DNA of 64,000 nucleotides from NCBI RefSeq assembly GCF_002101395.1, contig NZ_CP019706.1:1426001-1490000 (forward strand), written 5' to 3'. Position numbers and translations under genes: made by a program. The notes below the pieces were generated by a model. That model was not told the origin of the DNA and made no database searches. It saw only the letters and a program-made list of their open reading frames with translations. Below, in pieces: positions 55,046-64,000 of the stretch (position 1 is the first letter of the stretch; every line of letters starts with the position of its first letter). Origin of the DNA: Pantoea alhagi. GTDB taxonomy: Bacteria; Pseudomonadota; Gammaproteobacteria; Enterobacterales; Enterobacteriaceae.

Positions 55046-55663
55046 TTATTTTGCGTTAGCAAAACGTGCCGCAGCTTCGTCCCAGTTCACTACATTCCAG
55101 AATGCTTTGATGTAGTCAGGGCGTTTGTTCTGATATTTCAGGTAGTAAGCGTGTTCCCATACGTCCAGGCCCAGAATCGGGTAGCCGGAAGCGCCGGAAA
55201 TGGCTTCGCCCATCAGCGGGCTATCCTGGTTAGCAGTAGAAACCACCGCCAGCTTGTCGCCTTTTTTCACCAGCCACGCCCAGCCGGAGCCAAAACGGGT
55301 TGCCGCTGCTTTTTCAAACTCTTCCTGGAATTTCTCAACGCTGCCAAAATCTTTTTCAATCGCAGCTTTCAGCTCGCCCTGCAGGGTCGTGCCGGTTTTC
55401 AGACCTTTCCAGAACAGGCTATGGTTATAGTGGCCGCCCGCGTTGTTGCGCAGTACGGTTTTTTTCTCTGCCGGAACCTGATCCAGTTTGGTGATCAGCT
55501 CATCAACCGGCAGGTCAGCGAACTCGGTGCCTTCCAGCGCTGCGTTAGCGTTGTTAACGTAGGTCTGGTGATGTTTAGTGTGATGGATTTCCATCGTCTG
55601 CTTGTCGAAATGCGGTTCCAGTGCGTCGTATGCGTAAGGCAAGGATGGCAGTGAATAACTCAT
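55046..55663 (-). CDS. sodA: Manganese superoxide dismutase SodA
   Basis: This cytoplasmic Mn-dependent enzyme converts superoxide to hydrogen peroxide and oxygen. Metal ligands are visible in order: His27 ([13 protein letters not shown]), His in [13 protein letters not shown], and Asp and His in [20 protein letters not shown]. Length is 205 residues (206 in E. coli). I chose ATG 55663 ([17 protein letters not shown]), identical in form to E. coli; upstream ATGs at 55678 and nearby add five residues. It is monocistronic. In E. coli it is controlled by SoxRS, Fur, Fnr and ArcA; I did not identify firm sites here. Confidence 0.98.
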   Translation of the reverse strand: MSYSLPSLPYAYDALEPHFDKQTMEIHHTKHHQTYVNNANAALEGTEFADLPVDELITKLDQVPAEKKTVLRNNAGGHYNHSLFWKGLKTGTTLQGELKAAIEKDFGSVEKFQEEFEKAAATRFGSGWAWLVKKGDKLAVVSTANQDSPLMGEAISGASGYPILGLDVWEHAYYLKYQNKRPDYIKAFWNVVNWDEAAARFANAK

Positions 55664-55841
55664 GTTCATCATCTCCATTTATTGTAGGAGCGGCACTTTT
55701 TAGTTGTAAGCACCGCGTAAGCAGTTGGATCATTATAGTTAAATTAATGATCGGGAAAAGGATTATCAATGCCCCTCTCTTTATAAGGTTATAACAGATC
55801 CTGCTAACGCGTGCGTGGACCGAATAACGAATATGAGCTGA

Positions 55842-55875
55842 ATATAACTGCCCTGCAGACTACGGGCAGTTATAT
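55842..55875 (-). terminator. Hairpin downstream of fdhD
   Basis: ATATAACTGCCC / GGGCAGTTATAT is a perfect 12-bp stem with a 10-nt loop, 35 nt after the fdhD stop. It is a probable terminator, although the T tract is short. Confidence 0.65.
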
Positions 55876-55909
55876 CTGCATTTCAGCAGAATGAATTTTG
55901 TCTTATATT

Positions 55910-56746
55910 TTAATCCTGCGACCAGGTCAGCCGCTGAGGATGCGTATAAACCGTGGCACGGCCTGGCTTGCTGAAACCCACCAGCGTCAGATTACTGCGT
56001 TCGGCGACGTCTACCGCCAGTTTGGTGGCCGCTGAGACGGCAAACAAAATTTCCACGCCGCACATGGCCGATTTCTGCACCATTTCATAACTGGCGCGGC
56101 TGGAAACCAGTGCCGCCCCACGAGCCCATCCCCGACAGCTGCGGTAACCCAGCAGCTTATCCAGCGCGACGTGACGCCCTACATCCTCACAACCGCCGGT
56201 GAGCTCGCCTGCATCTCCAATCCATGCCGCCGCATGGGTACATCCGGTCAGCTGTCCGACCGGCTGGAAATCTTTTAGCTGGCGCAATGCATTATCCAGC
56301 AGGCGCAAATCAAACGTCTGCGTAAACGGCAGCGGCTGGATCGGTTTCCCGATCTCATTAAGCTGCTCAACGCCACATACGCCGCAGCCGGTGCGCCCGG
56401 CCATTGCCCGACGCTGGGCCTTCAGCGCCATGAAGCGGCGGCTGGAAAGCTCAATTTGTACCTCGATTCCGTTACAGCCCGGTACTACATCCATGCCGTA
56501 AATCTCTTCCGGCGCGGCGATGATGCCTTCCGATAAGGAAAAACCCAGCGCAAACGCTTCAAGATCTTTTGGCGTGCTCATCATAACGACATGTGAAATG
56601 CCGTTATACACCAGCGCCACCGGCACTTCCTCGGCCAGCCAATCGCCGCGTGGTTCCGCCAGCGCATCACGCTGCCATACCTGCACTTCGCATACGCCGG
56701 TAAGAGGCGTTATCGTCCCGGCATTTTGTTGATCTTCAGATTTCAA
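55910..56746 (-). CDS. fdhD: Formate dehydrogenase sulfurtransferase FdhD
   Basis: FdhD transfers sulfur from IscS to the molybdenum bis-MGD cofactor, which is essential for formate dehydrogenase activity. The catalytic CxxC is in [15 protein letters not shown] (about residues 121 and 124), and the GDP-binding FdhD core ([25 protein letters not shown]) is intact. There are 278 residues, as expected. The best start is a TTG at 56746 with GGA close by. It is divergent from fdoG, whose product it serves. Confidence 0.95.
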   Translation of the reverse strand: MKSEDQQNAGTITPLTGVCEVQVWQRDALAEPRGDWLAEEVPVALVYNGISHVVMMSTPKDLEAFALGFSLSEGIIAAPEEIYGMDVVPGCNGIEVQIELSSRRFMALKAQRRAMAGRTGCGVCGVEQLNEIGKPIQPLPFTQTFDLRLLDNALRQLKDFQPVGQLTGCTHAAAWIGDAGELTGGCEDVGRHVALDKLLGYRSCRGWARGAALVSSRASYEMVQKSAMCGVEILFAVSAATKLAVDVAERSNLTLVGFSKPGRATVYTHPQRLTWSQD

Positions 56747-57132
56747 TTTCCGTCTACCCGATTGTCACAACCACACAGGCTAAGGTGTAACCTTAAGCCG
56801 CACAGCGTGCGAATTTTGTGCCGCAATTCTGAACCTACCGCCTGCGCATGGCAAAAAAATCGCTACACATAAAATGCGAATAACGTAACCGTATCTCTTT
56901 AATTAAAATATTCACGTCAAAGCGATGCCATTAAAAGTCCGGAAAATTCACGTCATCGTTAATTAATTTAATCAAACCTTTAAATTGAACAATTTAAGCC
57001 ATATACCTCTTTATAATTAAGCGTTTAAAAAATGATAACAAAATAATTACTTATTGACGTTTATCAAAAAAATTAGCCGGAAGAGTGTTATTTTTTGAGG
57101 TTCTGGCAATGTTTTGAGCAAAAAATAATACT
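56747..57132. promoter_or_regulatory. fdhD-fdoG divergent control region
   Basis: This A+T-rich 386-nt region contains an FNR-like dyad at 57054-57067. No other gene is seen. The fdoG ATG lacks a clear Shine-Dalgarno, as the preceding 20 nt are almost all A/T. Confidence 0.55.
57054..57067. promoter_or_regulatory. Candidate FNR box upstream of fdoG
   Basis: TTGAC-GTTT-ATCAA matches the FNR consensus TTGAT-N4-ATCAA at 9 of 10 defined positions, about 65 nt before the fdoG ATG. FNR control is classical for fdnGHI rather than fdoGHI in E. coli, so this would be a notable difference. Inference only. Confidence 0.5.
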
Positions 57133-60100
57133 ATGCATATTAACAGACGCAGTTTTTTTAAAATCTGTGCGGGCGGTATGGCAGGGACAACGCTAACATT
57201 ATTAGGCTTTACGCCCTCTGCTGCGCTCGCAAACGTTAGAGAATATAAATTGCTTCGGGCAAAGGAAACCCGAAATAATTGTACTTATTGTTCCGTTGGC
57301 TGCGGCATGCTGATTTATAGCCGCGGCGACGGTGCCAAAAACGCCGTTTCCTCTATTTACCATATTGAAGGCGATCCCGATCATCCGGTCAGCCGGGGCT
57401 CGCTCTGCCCGAAAGGTGCTGGCGTTCTGGACTATATCCACAGCGAACAGCGGCTTAAGTACCCTGAATACCGCGCGCCTGGCAGCGATAAATGGCAGCG
57501 TATCAGTTGGGAAGAGGCGTTCGATCGCATCGCCCGGCTGATGAAGGCCGACCGTGATGCTAACTTCCAGCAAAAGAATGCGCAAGGCACAACGGTAAAC
57601 CGCTGGACCACAACCGGCATGCTCTGCTCTTCCGCCGCCAGTAACGAAACAGGCCTGCTCGATCATAAATTCGCCCGTGCTTTAGGCATCGTCGCGCTGG
57701 AAAACCAGGCGCGCCTCTGTCACGGCCCAACGGTATCGGCTCTGGCTCCCAGCTTTGGCCGTGGCGCGATGACCAATAACTGGAATGACATCAAAAACGC
57801 CAATGTCGTAATGATTATGGGCGGCAATCCGGCGGAAGCCCATCCGGTAGGATTTAAATGGGTTATTGAAGCCAAAACCCATAATAAAGCCAAAGTTATC
57901 GTGGTCGATCCGCGCTTTAACCGTTCGGCGGCGGTAGCGGATATGTATGCTCCGCTGCGCGCGGGCAGCGACGTGGCCTTTCTGATGGGCGTGGTTAATT
58001 ATCTGCTGGAGCATAACCAAATCCAGCACGAATATGTTAAAGCCTATACCAATGCCTCACTGATTGTCAGCGAAGGCTACCGCTTTGAAGAGGGCCTGTT
58101 CAGCGGCTACGATGAAGCGGCGCGGCAATATGATAAAAGCAGCTGGCATTATGAGCTGGACGCAAACGGCGAGGCCAGGCGTGACAATACGTTCACGCAT
58201 CCGCGCTGTGTGCTGAACCTGCTGAAAAAACATGCCAGCCGCTATACGCCGAAAATGGTCAGCCGCCTGTGCGGAACATCGCAGGAAGCGTTCCTCACCA
58301 TTTGCCAGACGCTGGCCAGCACCAGCGTGCCCAACCGCACCGCCACCATTCTCTACGCGCTGGGCTGGACGCACCACACCAACGGCGCGCAAATCATCCG
58401 CACCGCTGCGATTATCCAGCTGCTGTTGGGCAACATTGGCATGCCGGGCGGCGGTATTAACGCGCTTCGCGGCCACTCAAATGTTCAGGGCTATACCGAT
58501 CTCGGCCTGCTGGCGCAAAGCCTGCCGGGTTATTTGCCGCTGCCTTCTGAAAAGCAAACCACGCTCTCTCACTATTTGCAGCAGGCAACGCCTGTTTCCC
58601 CGCTGCCCGGCCAGGTCAACTACTGGCAGAACACCGATAAGTTTTTTGTCAGCCTGATGAAAAGCTTTTACGGCGATAACGCCACGGCGGATAACCAGTG
58701 GGGCTACGACTGGCTGCCCAAGTGGGACAAGAGCTATGACTGCATGGCGCAGGCAGAGATGATGGAAGAGGGAAAATTCAACGGCTATATCATCCAGGGC
58801 TTTAACCCGCTGGCTGCCTTCCCCAATAAAAACAAAGCGTTTCGCGCCTTTTCTCGCCTGAAATATATGGTGGTTATCGATCCGCTCAGCACCGAAACGG
58901 CCAGCTTCTGGCAGCACCACGGTGAATTTAACGATGTCGATCCTGCCAAAATCCAGACAGAAGTGTTCCGTCTGCCCTCCTCCTGCTTTGCAGAGGAGAA
59001 CGGCTCGGTAGCGAACTCTTCCCGCTGGCTGCAGTGGCACTGGGCTGCCGCCGAGCCACCGGCGGAAGCGCTGCACGATGGTAAAATCCTGGGCAACATC
59101 TTCCTGCGCCTGCGCGAACTTTATCGTCAGGAAGGCGGCACCGCGCCAGAACCGTTACTGGCAATGAACTGGAACTATACCGATCCCGCTAACCCGGAAC
59201 CGGAAGAGGTGGCGCGTGAAAGCAACGGTCAGGCGCTGGCCGATATTTATGATGATAACGGCAAGCTGCTGCTGAAAAAGGGCCAACAGCTTAACACCTT
59301 TGCTGAACTGCGCAATGACGGCACCACCGCCAGTGCCTGCTGGATTTATGCCGGTAGCTGGACTCCGGAAGGCAACCAGATGGCACGTCGCGATAATGCC
59401 GATCCTTCCGGTCTGGGCGCAATCTCCGGCTGGGCATGGGCATGGCCCGCTAACCGCCGCATTCTGTATAACCGCGCCTCCGCCGATCCACAGGGTAAAG
59501 CCTGGGACCCGGAACGTAAGCTGATCGAATGGAATGGGCAGCGCTGGCAGGGCTATGACGTGCCCGATTATCCGTTAACCTCGCCGCCGGAAAAACAGGT
59601 TGGGCCGTTTATTATGCTGCCGGACGGCATGGGGCATCTGTTTGCGCTGGATAAGCTGGCCGATGGTCCTTTCCCTGAGCACTATGAGCCAATGGAAAGC
59701 CCCACCGGCACCAATCCGTTGCACCCAACTCAGGTCCACAGCCCGGTAGTACGTATTTTCCAGCGCGATGCCGATACGCTGGGGCCTGCGGATAAATTCC
59801 CTTATGTAGCAACCACCTACTCGATTACCGAACTGTTCCGCCACTGGACCAAGCATGCGCTGTTAAACGCTATCGCTCAGCCTGAGCAGTTTGTTGAAAT
59901 CGGCGTTGAGCTGGCGGCCGATAAAGGCATTAAGGCTGGCGATGAGATCAAAATCAGCTCGCAGCGTGGCTATATCAAAGCCAAAGCGGTGGTGACCAAA
60001 CGCCTGCGTCGTCTGACCATTAACGATAAGCAGGTGGATACCGTCGGCATACCTTGCCATTGGGGCTTTGAAGGCGCGACAAAAAAAGGCTTCCTGGCCA

Positions 60101-60183
60101 ATACCCTGACGCCGTCAGTTGGCGATGCCAATTCACAAACGCCTGAGTACAAGGGCTTTTTAGTTAACGTGGAAAAGGTGTAA
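57133..60183 (+). CDS. fdoG: Formate dehydrogenase-O major subunit FdoG (cysteine variant)
   Basis: This is the molybdopterin catalytic subunit of the periplasm-facing respiratory formate dehydrogenase, oxidising formate to CO2. A Tat signal (NRRSFFKICAGGMAGTT, cleaved near ALA at about 33) is followed by the [4Fe-4S] motif CTYCSVGCGM...SLCPKGAG and the molybdopterin oxidoreductase and dinucleotide-binding domains. Length is 1016 residues, equal to E. coli FdoG. The residue that is selenocysteine (TGA) in E. coli, number 196, is here Cys (TGT at 57718-57720, context ARLCHGPTV). The reading frame is therefore a normal one. It heads the fdoGHI-fdhE operon, divergent from fdhD. Confidence 0.96.
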   Translation: MHINRRSFFKICAGGMAGTTLTLLGFTPSAALANVREYKLLRAKETRNNCTYCSVGCGMLIYSRGDGAKNAVSSIYHIEGDPDHPVSRGSLCPKGAGVLDYIHSEQRLKYPEYRAPGSDKWQRISWEEAFDRIARLMKADRDANFQQKNAQGTTVNRWTTTGMLCSSAASNETGLLDHKFARALGIVALENQARLCHGPTVSALAPSFGRGAMTNNWNDIKNANVVMIMGGNPAEAHPVGFKWVIEAKTHNKAKVIVVDPRFNRSAAVADMYAPLRAGSDVAFLMGVVNYLLEHNQIQHEYVKAYTNASLIVSEGYRFEEGLFSGYDEAARQYDKSSWHYELDANGEARRDNTFTHPRCVLNLLKKHASRYTPKMVSRLCGTSQEAFLTICQTLASTSVPNRTATILYALGWTHHTNGAQIIRTAAIIQLLLGNIGMPGGGINALRGHSNVQGYTDLGLLAQSLPGYLPLPSEKQTTLSHYLQQATPVSPLPGQVNYWQNTDKFFVSLMKSFYGDNATADNQWGYDWLPKWDKSYDCMAQAEMMEEGKFNGYIIQGFNPLAAFPNKNKAFRAFSRLKYMVVIDPLSTETASFWQHHGEFNDVDPAKIQTEVFRLPSSCFAEENGSVANSSRWLQWHWAAAEPPAEALHDGKILGNIFLRLRELYRQEGGTAPEPLLAMNWNYTDPANPEPEEVARESNGQALADIYDDNGKLLLKKGQQLNTFAELRNDGTTASACWIYAGSWTPEGNQMARRDNADPSGLGAISGWAWAWPANRRILYNRASADPQGKAWDPERKLIEWNGQRWQGYDVPDYPLTSPPEKQVGPFIMLPDGMGHLFALDKLADGPFPEHYEPMESPTGTNPLHPTQVHSPVVRIFQRDADTLGPADKFPYVATTYSITELFRHWTKHALLNAIAQPEQFVEIGVELAADKGIKAGDEIKISSQRGYIKAKAVVTKRLRRLTINDKQVDTVGIPCHWGFEGATKKGFLANTLTPSVGDANSQTPEYKGFLVNVEKV

Positions 60184-60195
60184 GGGAGAACGATT

Positions 60196-61095
60196 ATGGC
60201 TTATCAATCGCAAGACATCATCCGCCGCTCCGCGACCAACGGTTTAACGCCGCCGCCGCAGGCGCGCGATCATCAACAGGAAGTGGCGAAACTGATCGAT
60301 GTAACGACCTGCATCGGCTGTAAAGGTTGCCAGGTTGCCTGCTCGGAGTGGAACGATATTCGTGATGAACCCGGTATTAACGTCGGAGTGTACGATAACC
60401 CGATCGATATGACCGCGAAATCCTGGACGGTGATGCGCTTCTCGGAAGTGGAAGAGAACGGCAGGCTGGAGTGGCTGATCCGCAAAGATGGCTGCATGCA
60501 CTGCGCCGATCCTGGCTGCCTGAAAGCCTGCCCGGCTGAGGGTGCCATTATTCAGTACGCAAACGGCATCGTCGATTTTCAGTCTGAACATTGCATCGGC
60601 TGCGGCTACTGCATTGCAGGCTGCCCTTTCAACGTGCCGCGCATGAACAAAGAGGATAATCGCGTTTATAAATGCACCCTCTGCGTCGATCGCGTGACTG
60701 CTGGTCAGGAACCCGCCTGCGTGAAAACCTGCCCTACCGGCGCTATCCACTTTGGCAGCAAAGCGGAAATGCAGCAGCTGGCGGCAGAGCGCGTCGAGGA
60801 ACTGAAAACGCGCGGCTATAAAAATGCTGGTCTTTACGATCCGGCAGGCGTCGGCGGTACGCACGTTATGTATGTGCTGCACCATGCCGATAAACCGCAG
60901 CTTTATCACGGCCTGCCAGAAAACCCCTGCATCAGCCCGACGGTGACCTTCTGGAAAGGGATTTGGAAACCGCTGGCGGCCATTGGTTTTGCAGCTACCT
61001 TTGCCGGTTCGCTCTTCCATTACGTGGGTATCGGCCCGAACCGGGTCAAAGACGATGAGGATAGTGAACAGCAGGACAAAGAGGATCGGAAATAA
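60196..61095 (+). CDS. fdoH: Formate dehydrogenase-O iron-sulfur subunit FdoH
   Basis: This 299-residue electron-transfer subunit carries four [4Fe-4S] clusters: [35 protein letters not shown] and [22 protein letters not shown]-terminal membrane helix ([20 protein letters not shown]) anchors it to FdoI. It starts 12 nt after fdoG with an AGGGAG Shine-Dalgarno and overlaps fdoI by one base (TAATG). It passes electrons from FdoG to the haem b subunit. Confidence 0.97.
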   Translation: MAYQSQDIIRRSATNGLTPPPQARDHQQEVAKLIDVTTCIGCKGCQVACSEWNDIRDEPGINVGVYDNPIDMTAKSWTVMRFSEVEENGRLEWLIRKDGCMHCADPGCLKACPAEGAIIQYANGIVDFQSEHCIGCGYCIAGCPFNVPRMNKEDNRVYKCTLCVDRVTAGQEPACVKTCPTGAIHFGSKAEMQQLAAERVEELKTRGYKNAGLYDPAGVGGTHVMYVLHHADKPQLYHGLPENPCISPTVTFWKGIWKPLAAIGFAATFAGSLFHYVGIGPNRVKDDEDSEQQDKEDRK

Positions 61096-61745
61096 TGAAA
61101 AAACGCGACCTGATTGTGCGCTACAGCGCGCCGGAACGCATCAATCACTGGATTGTGGCGTTCTGCTTCATGTTCGCCGCCGTTAGCGGTCTGGGCTTTT
61201 TCTTCCCATCGTTTAACTGGTTATTAAACCTGCTGGGCACGCCGCAGCTGGCGCGCATTCTGCATCCTTTTATCGGTGTAGCGATGTTCCTGGCCTTTAT
61301 GCTGATGTTTTTCCGCTACTGGAAGCACAACCTGGTTAACCGTGACGACATTGAGTGGGCAAAAAACATCCATAAAATTGCCATGAATGAGGAGGTCGGC
61401 GATACCGGCCGCTATAATTTCGGACAGAAGTGTGTATTCTGGGCTGCTATCATCAGTCTGTTGCTGCTGCTGGCGAGTGGTATTGTCATCTGGCGTCCTT
61501 ACTTCGCCGCTGCCTTTCCCATTCCGCTTATCCGGCTGGCCTTACTGGTGCATTCGCTGGCGGCGGTGGGCCTGATTGTGGTGATCATGGTGCATGTTTA
61601 CGCCGCGCTGTGGGTAAAAGGCACGCTGACTGCAATGGTGGAAGGCTGGGTGACGCCATTGTGGGCGAAGCAGCACCATCCGCGCTGGTATCGCGCTGTT
61701 CGTGAACAGCAGAGCCAACCGACAAAACAGGAAAAACGTCCCTGA
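61095..61745 (+). CDS. fdoI: Formate dehydrogenase-O cytochrome b556 subunit FdoI
   Basis: This 216-residue inner-membrane diheme cytochrome b has four helices, passing electrons to the quinone pool. Haem-ligand histidines are expected in [34 protein letters not shown] and [25 protein letters not shown]. It matches E. coli FdoI (211 aa) with a slightly longer polar tail. One-base overlaps with fdoH (TAATG) and fdhE (TGATG) show tight coupling. Confidence 0.96.
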   Translation: MKKRDLIVRYSAPERINHWIVAFCFMFAAVSGLGFFFPSFNWLLNLLGTPQLARILHPFIGVAMFLAFMLMFFRYWKHNLVNRDDIEWAKNIHKIAMNEEVGDTGRYNFGQKCVFWAAIISLLLLLASGIVIWRPYFAAAFPIPLIRLALLVHSLAAVGLIVVIMVHVYAALWVKGTLTAMVEGWVTPLWAKQHHPRWYRAVREQQSQPTKQEKRP

Positions 61746-62674
61746 TGACTATTCGCATCATCCCGCAAGAACAGCTGGAGAAGAGCGACAAAACCACGGC
61801 GGATATGATTCCGCCGTTACTTTTCCCCAGGCTGAAAAATTTATACAGCCGCCGCGCTGCGCGTCTGCGCCAGCTGGCAGAAAAAAATCCGCTGGGCGAC
61901 TATCTGCGCTTTGCCGCGTTTATTGCCGAAGCGCAGGAGATCGTGCTTTACGATCACCCGCTGCATATGGATCTCCATGCGCGCCTGGTGGAAACTGCTG
62001 CCAGCGGTAAACCGCCGCTGGATATCCATACTTTGCCGCGCGACCCTCACTGGCAACGCCTGCTGCATTCGCTGATTGCCGAACTGAAGCCGGAGATGAC
62101 CGGTCAGGCGTTGGCGGTGCTGGAGAATCTGGAAAAAACTTCTGCGCCGGAGCTGGATGCGCTGGCGGCTGCCCTGCTGGAGCATGATTTCGCTCAGGTA
62201 AGCAGCGATAAAGCGCCCTTTATCTGGGCTGCCCTGTCGGTTTACTGGGCGCAAATGGCGGCGTTAATTCCTGGCAAAGCGCGCGCTGAGTATGGTGAAC
62301 AGCGGCAGTTTTGCCCGGTTTGCAACAGCGTGCCGGTATCCAGCGTGGTGCACATGGGCACCCAGGGCGGCGGGCTGCGTTACCTGCACTGCAACCTGTG
62401 TGAAAGCGAATGGTATGTACTGCGCGCCAAATGCACCAACTGTGAGCAGACGCGCGATTTGCACTACTGGTCGCTGGAAAGTGAACAGTCGGCAATAAAG
62501 GCGGAAAGCTGCGGTGACTGCGGCACCTATCTGAAAATGCTGTGGCAGGAGAAAGATCCGGCGGTTGAGCCGGTAGCTGACGATCTCGCCTCGCTGATTC
62601 TGGATGCGCGTATGGAGCAGGAAGGCTTTGCACGCAGCAGCCTGAATCCCTTTTTGTTTCCTGGCACTGACTAA
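61745..62674 (+). CDS. fdhE: Formate dehydrogenase formation protein FdhE
   Basis: This 309-residue cytoplasmic accessory protein is needed for assembly and proofreading of Tat-exported formate dehydrogenases. It binds iron through rubredoxin-like cysteine pairs, visible as [28 protein letters not shown] and [10 protein letters not shown]. The length matches E. coli (309). The start overlaps the fdoI stop by one base (TGATG), the usual end of the fdoGHI-fdhE operon. Confidence 0.96.
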   Translation: MTIRIIPQEQLEKSDKTTADMIPPLLFPRLKNLYSRRAARLRQLAEKNPLGDYLRFAAFIAEAQEIVLYDHPLHMDLHARLVETAASGKPPLDIHTLPRDPHWQRLLHSLIAELKPEMTGQALAVLENLEKTSAPELDALAAALLEHDFAQVSSDKAPFIWAALSVYWAQMAALIPGKARAEYGEQRQFCPVCNSVPVSSVVHMGTQGGGLRYLHCNLCESEWYVLRAKCTNCEQTRDLHYWSLESEQSAIKAESCGDCGTYLKMLWQEKDPAVEPVADDLASLILDARMEQEGFARSSLNPFLFPGTD

Positions 62675-62745
62675 TCGTTAACGGCCAGGCCGCCGACGGC
62701 GACGGTCTGGCAATTTCATCTATTTGCTGGCAGGAGATCACCTTA

Positions 62746-63357
62746 ATGAAACTTATCGGCAGTTATACCAGCCCTTATGTACGCAAAATTTCGGTCATCA
62801 TGCTGGAAAAAGGCATAACCTTTGAGTTTGTAAATGAATCGCCCTGGACCGAAGAGAGCCACGTACCGCAATACAATCCGTTAGGCAAAGTTCCGGCGCT
62901 GGTCGATGATAACGGTGAGTGCTGGTATAACTCGCCAATCATCGCCGCGCGGCTGGAAACCCTGCCGCAGACGCCAAAACTGTTACCGGAAGATGCTTTT
63001 CAGGCGGTAAAGGTCCGGCAGCTGGAGGCGCTGGCTGACGGGATCTGCGATGCAGCGCTGGTTATTGTGCGGGAACAGCTGCGCCCGATTGAACAGCAGT
63101 CGCCAGAAGAGATGCTGCGCCAGCGGCATAAAATTCAGCGCGGGCTGGATGCGCTGGAGCGTGAAGCGGCAAGCCAAACCTGGCTTAACGGCGAGCAGCT
63201 TAATCTTGCTGATATCGCTGCCGCCTGCGCCATTGGCTATCTTAATTTCCGCCACGTCGCGCCGAACTGGTGCGTTAACCGACCAACGCTGGTGAAACTG
63301 GCGGAAAAAATGTTTCAGCGTGAAAGCTTTGCCCGCACGGTGCCGCCTGCGGCCTGA
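62746..63357 (+). CDS. yibF: Glutathione S-transferase-like protein YibF
   Basis: This 203-residue GST-family protein has an N-terminal thioredoxin fold ([20 protein letters not shown]; Ser in TSPYVRK) with [10 protein letters not shown] and [12 protein letters not shown], and a C-terminal helical domain containing [18 protein letters not shown]. It matches E. coli YibF (202 aa). No catalytic function has been defined. A CAGGAG Shine-Dalgarno precedes the ATG. It converges on yicI with only 14 nt between stop codons. Confidence 0.93.
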   Translation: MKLIGSYTSPYVRKISVIMLEKGITFEFVNESPWTEESHVPQYNPLGKVPALVDDNGECWYNSPIIAARLETLPQTPKLLPEDAFQAVKVRQLEALADGICDAALVIVREQLRPIEQQSPEEMLRQRHKIQRGLDALEREAASQTWLNGEQLNLADIAAACAIGYLNFRHVAPNWCVNRPTLVKLAEKMFQRESFARTVPPAA

Positions 63358-63371
63358 ACAGGGGTACCGGA

Positions 63372-64000
63372 TTACAGCCTAATCACCAGCGTGGACTCTG
63401 CGCTGGCGGGCGTAATTATCGCGCCCTGCTCGCCCGCGGCGTAGCGACCCTGCTGCACCTCTTTAACCTCATGGATATTACGCAGACAAAGCGTCCAGTT
63501 TGTCGCACAGCCTTCGCCCTGCACCGTTAACGTATCCCTTTCGCGACGCGCCTTCAGCGTAAACAGCGTCGCACCGTCGGCGGCGGGTATTTCACACTGC
63601 GTTTCACGGCCATCATCCAGGCTAAACAACTGGAAAGCCGTCTCTTTATGCCAGTCATAGTCTGGTTTCTGATCGTTACTGCCCAGCGCCAGCAGCGTAT
63701 TATCGCGAACGTAGAGCGGCAGGCTTAAGAAAGTATGCCGCTGTTTATGCCAGCGTCCGCCCTGCGCTTCATCATTATTCGTCAGGTGCGTCCAGCGCCC
63801 CTCCGGCAGCCAGAAAGCCACGTCGCCTGCATCGCTGAATACCGGTGCCACCAGCAGCGAGTCGCCTAACATATACTGGCGGTCAAGATAGTCGCAGCCG
63901 GGAGCGTCAGGGAACTCCAGCATCATGGCACACATCACTGGCGTTCCTGTCTCATGGGCCAGCGCCGCCTGGCGATAAAGATAGGGCATCAGCCGACACT
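63372..64000 (-). CDS. yicI: Alpha-xylosidase YicI, C-terminal part (5' end outside window)
   Basis: This is the C-terminal 208 or so residues of a GH31 alpha-xylosidase that removes alpha-1,6-xylose from isoprimeverose-type oligosaccharides. The frame stays open to base 64000, reading CRLMPYLYRQ; MPYLYRQAALAHETGTPVMC is a GH31 C-terminal feature. DYLDRQYMLGDSLLVAPVF, LPEGRWTHL and LPLYVRDNTLLALG also align with E. coli YicI (772 aa). The catalytic Asp residues lie upstream, outside the window. Nothing indicates disruption in the visible part. Confidence 0.94.
   Translation of the reverse strand, partial: CRLMPYLYRQAALAHETGTPVMCAMMLEFPDAPGCDYLDRQYMLGDSLLVAPVFSDAGDVAFWLPEGRWTHLTNNDEAQGGRWHKQRHTFLSLPLYVRDNTLLALGSNDQKPDYDWHKETAFQLFSLDDGRETQCEIPAADGATLFTLKARRERDTLTVQGEGCATNWTLCLRNIHEVKEVQQGRYAAGEQGAIITPASAESTLVIRL

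Noticed and set aside
57133..60183. An in-frame TGA selenocysteine codon in fdoG
   Set aside because: I looked for it because E. coli FdoG is a selenoprotein. The codon is TGT and the frame is uninterrupted.

Overview
The window reads as a chromosomal segment of an enterobacterium. Most proteins can be aligned by eye, almost end to end, with E. coli K-12 proteins, and gene order over the first 37 kb follows the E. coli yhjE-yhjG-pdeH-kdgK-yhjJ-dctA-pdeK-bcs-dpp-proK-eptB region. The departures (extra ohr/ohrR, a pair of giant Ig-repeat genes, mtl joined to yiaFG, sodA beside fdhD/fdoGHI, and a cysteine in place of selenocysteine in FdoG) point to a non-Escherichia lineage. Erwiniaceae such as Pantoea, Mixta or Erwinia is my best guess, by inference. 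I see no insertion sequence, prophage, integrase or CRISPR array.

Layout. 1-7.4 kb: an MFS transporter (start cut off by the window edge), an AsmA-like envelope protein, the c-di-GMP phosphodiesterase PdeH and KDG kinase, then a small insertion relative to E. coli (a GST-fold protein and an alpha/beta hydrolase). 7.4-12.9 kb: the inactive M16 peptidase homologue YhjJ, the C4-dicarboxylate carrier DctA, and a second membrane-bound phosphodiesterase, PdeK. 13-27 kb: a complete cellulose locus as two divergent operons, bcsRQABZC (minus) and bcsEFG (plus), followed by a soluble chemoreceptor-type protein with a zinc-binding CZB domain. 28.7-34.5 kb: the dipeptide ABC transporter dppABCDF. 35-38.8 kb: a DUF1311 gene fragment, tRNA-Pro(CGG), eptB, and the peroxide-defence pair ohr/ohrR. 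38.8-47.8 kb: a small stand-alone HD alarmone-hydrolase-like protein, then two tandem paralogous giant proteins (1575 and 1041 residues) made almost wholly of about 105-residue Ig-like repeats. 47.9-53.9 kb: yiaG, yiaF, the mannitol operon mtlADR behind a five-site CRP array, and yibL. 53.9-64 kb: a VirK/YbjX-family gene, sodA, fdhD, the respiratory formate dehydrogenase operon fdoGHI-fdhE, the GST-like yibF, and the 3' part of yicI running off the window.

How the genes fit together. A c-di-GMP/cellulose theme dominates the left half. The synthase BcsA has a PilZ c-di-GMP sensor, BcsE is a second c-di-GMP sensor, BcsG decorates cellulose with phosphoethanolamine, and two EAL phosphodiesterases lie upstream. 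The CZB receptor-like protein beside bcsG could be a sensory input, but this is untested. Uptake systems (DctA, Dpp, MtlA, YhjE) and sugar catabolism (KdgK, MtlD, YicI) make up most of the rest.

The least explained part is the tandem Ig-repeat pair. The two genes share the same first eight repeats, the same C-terminal tail motif and matching upstream DNA at identical distances from both ATGs, but no export signal or secretion genes are visible.
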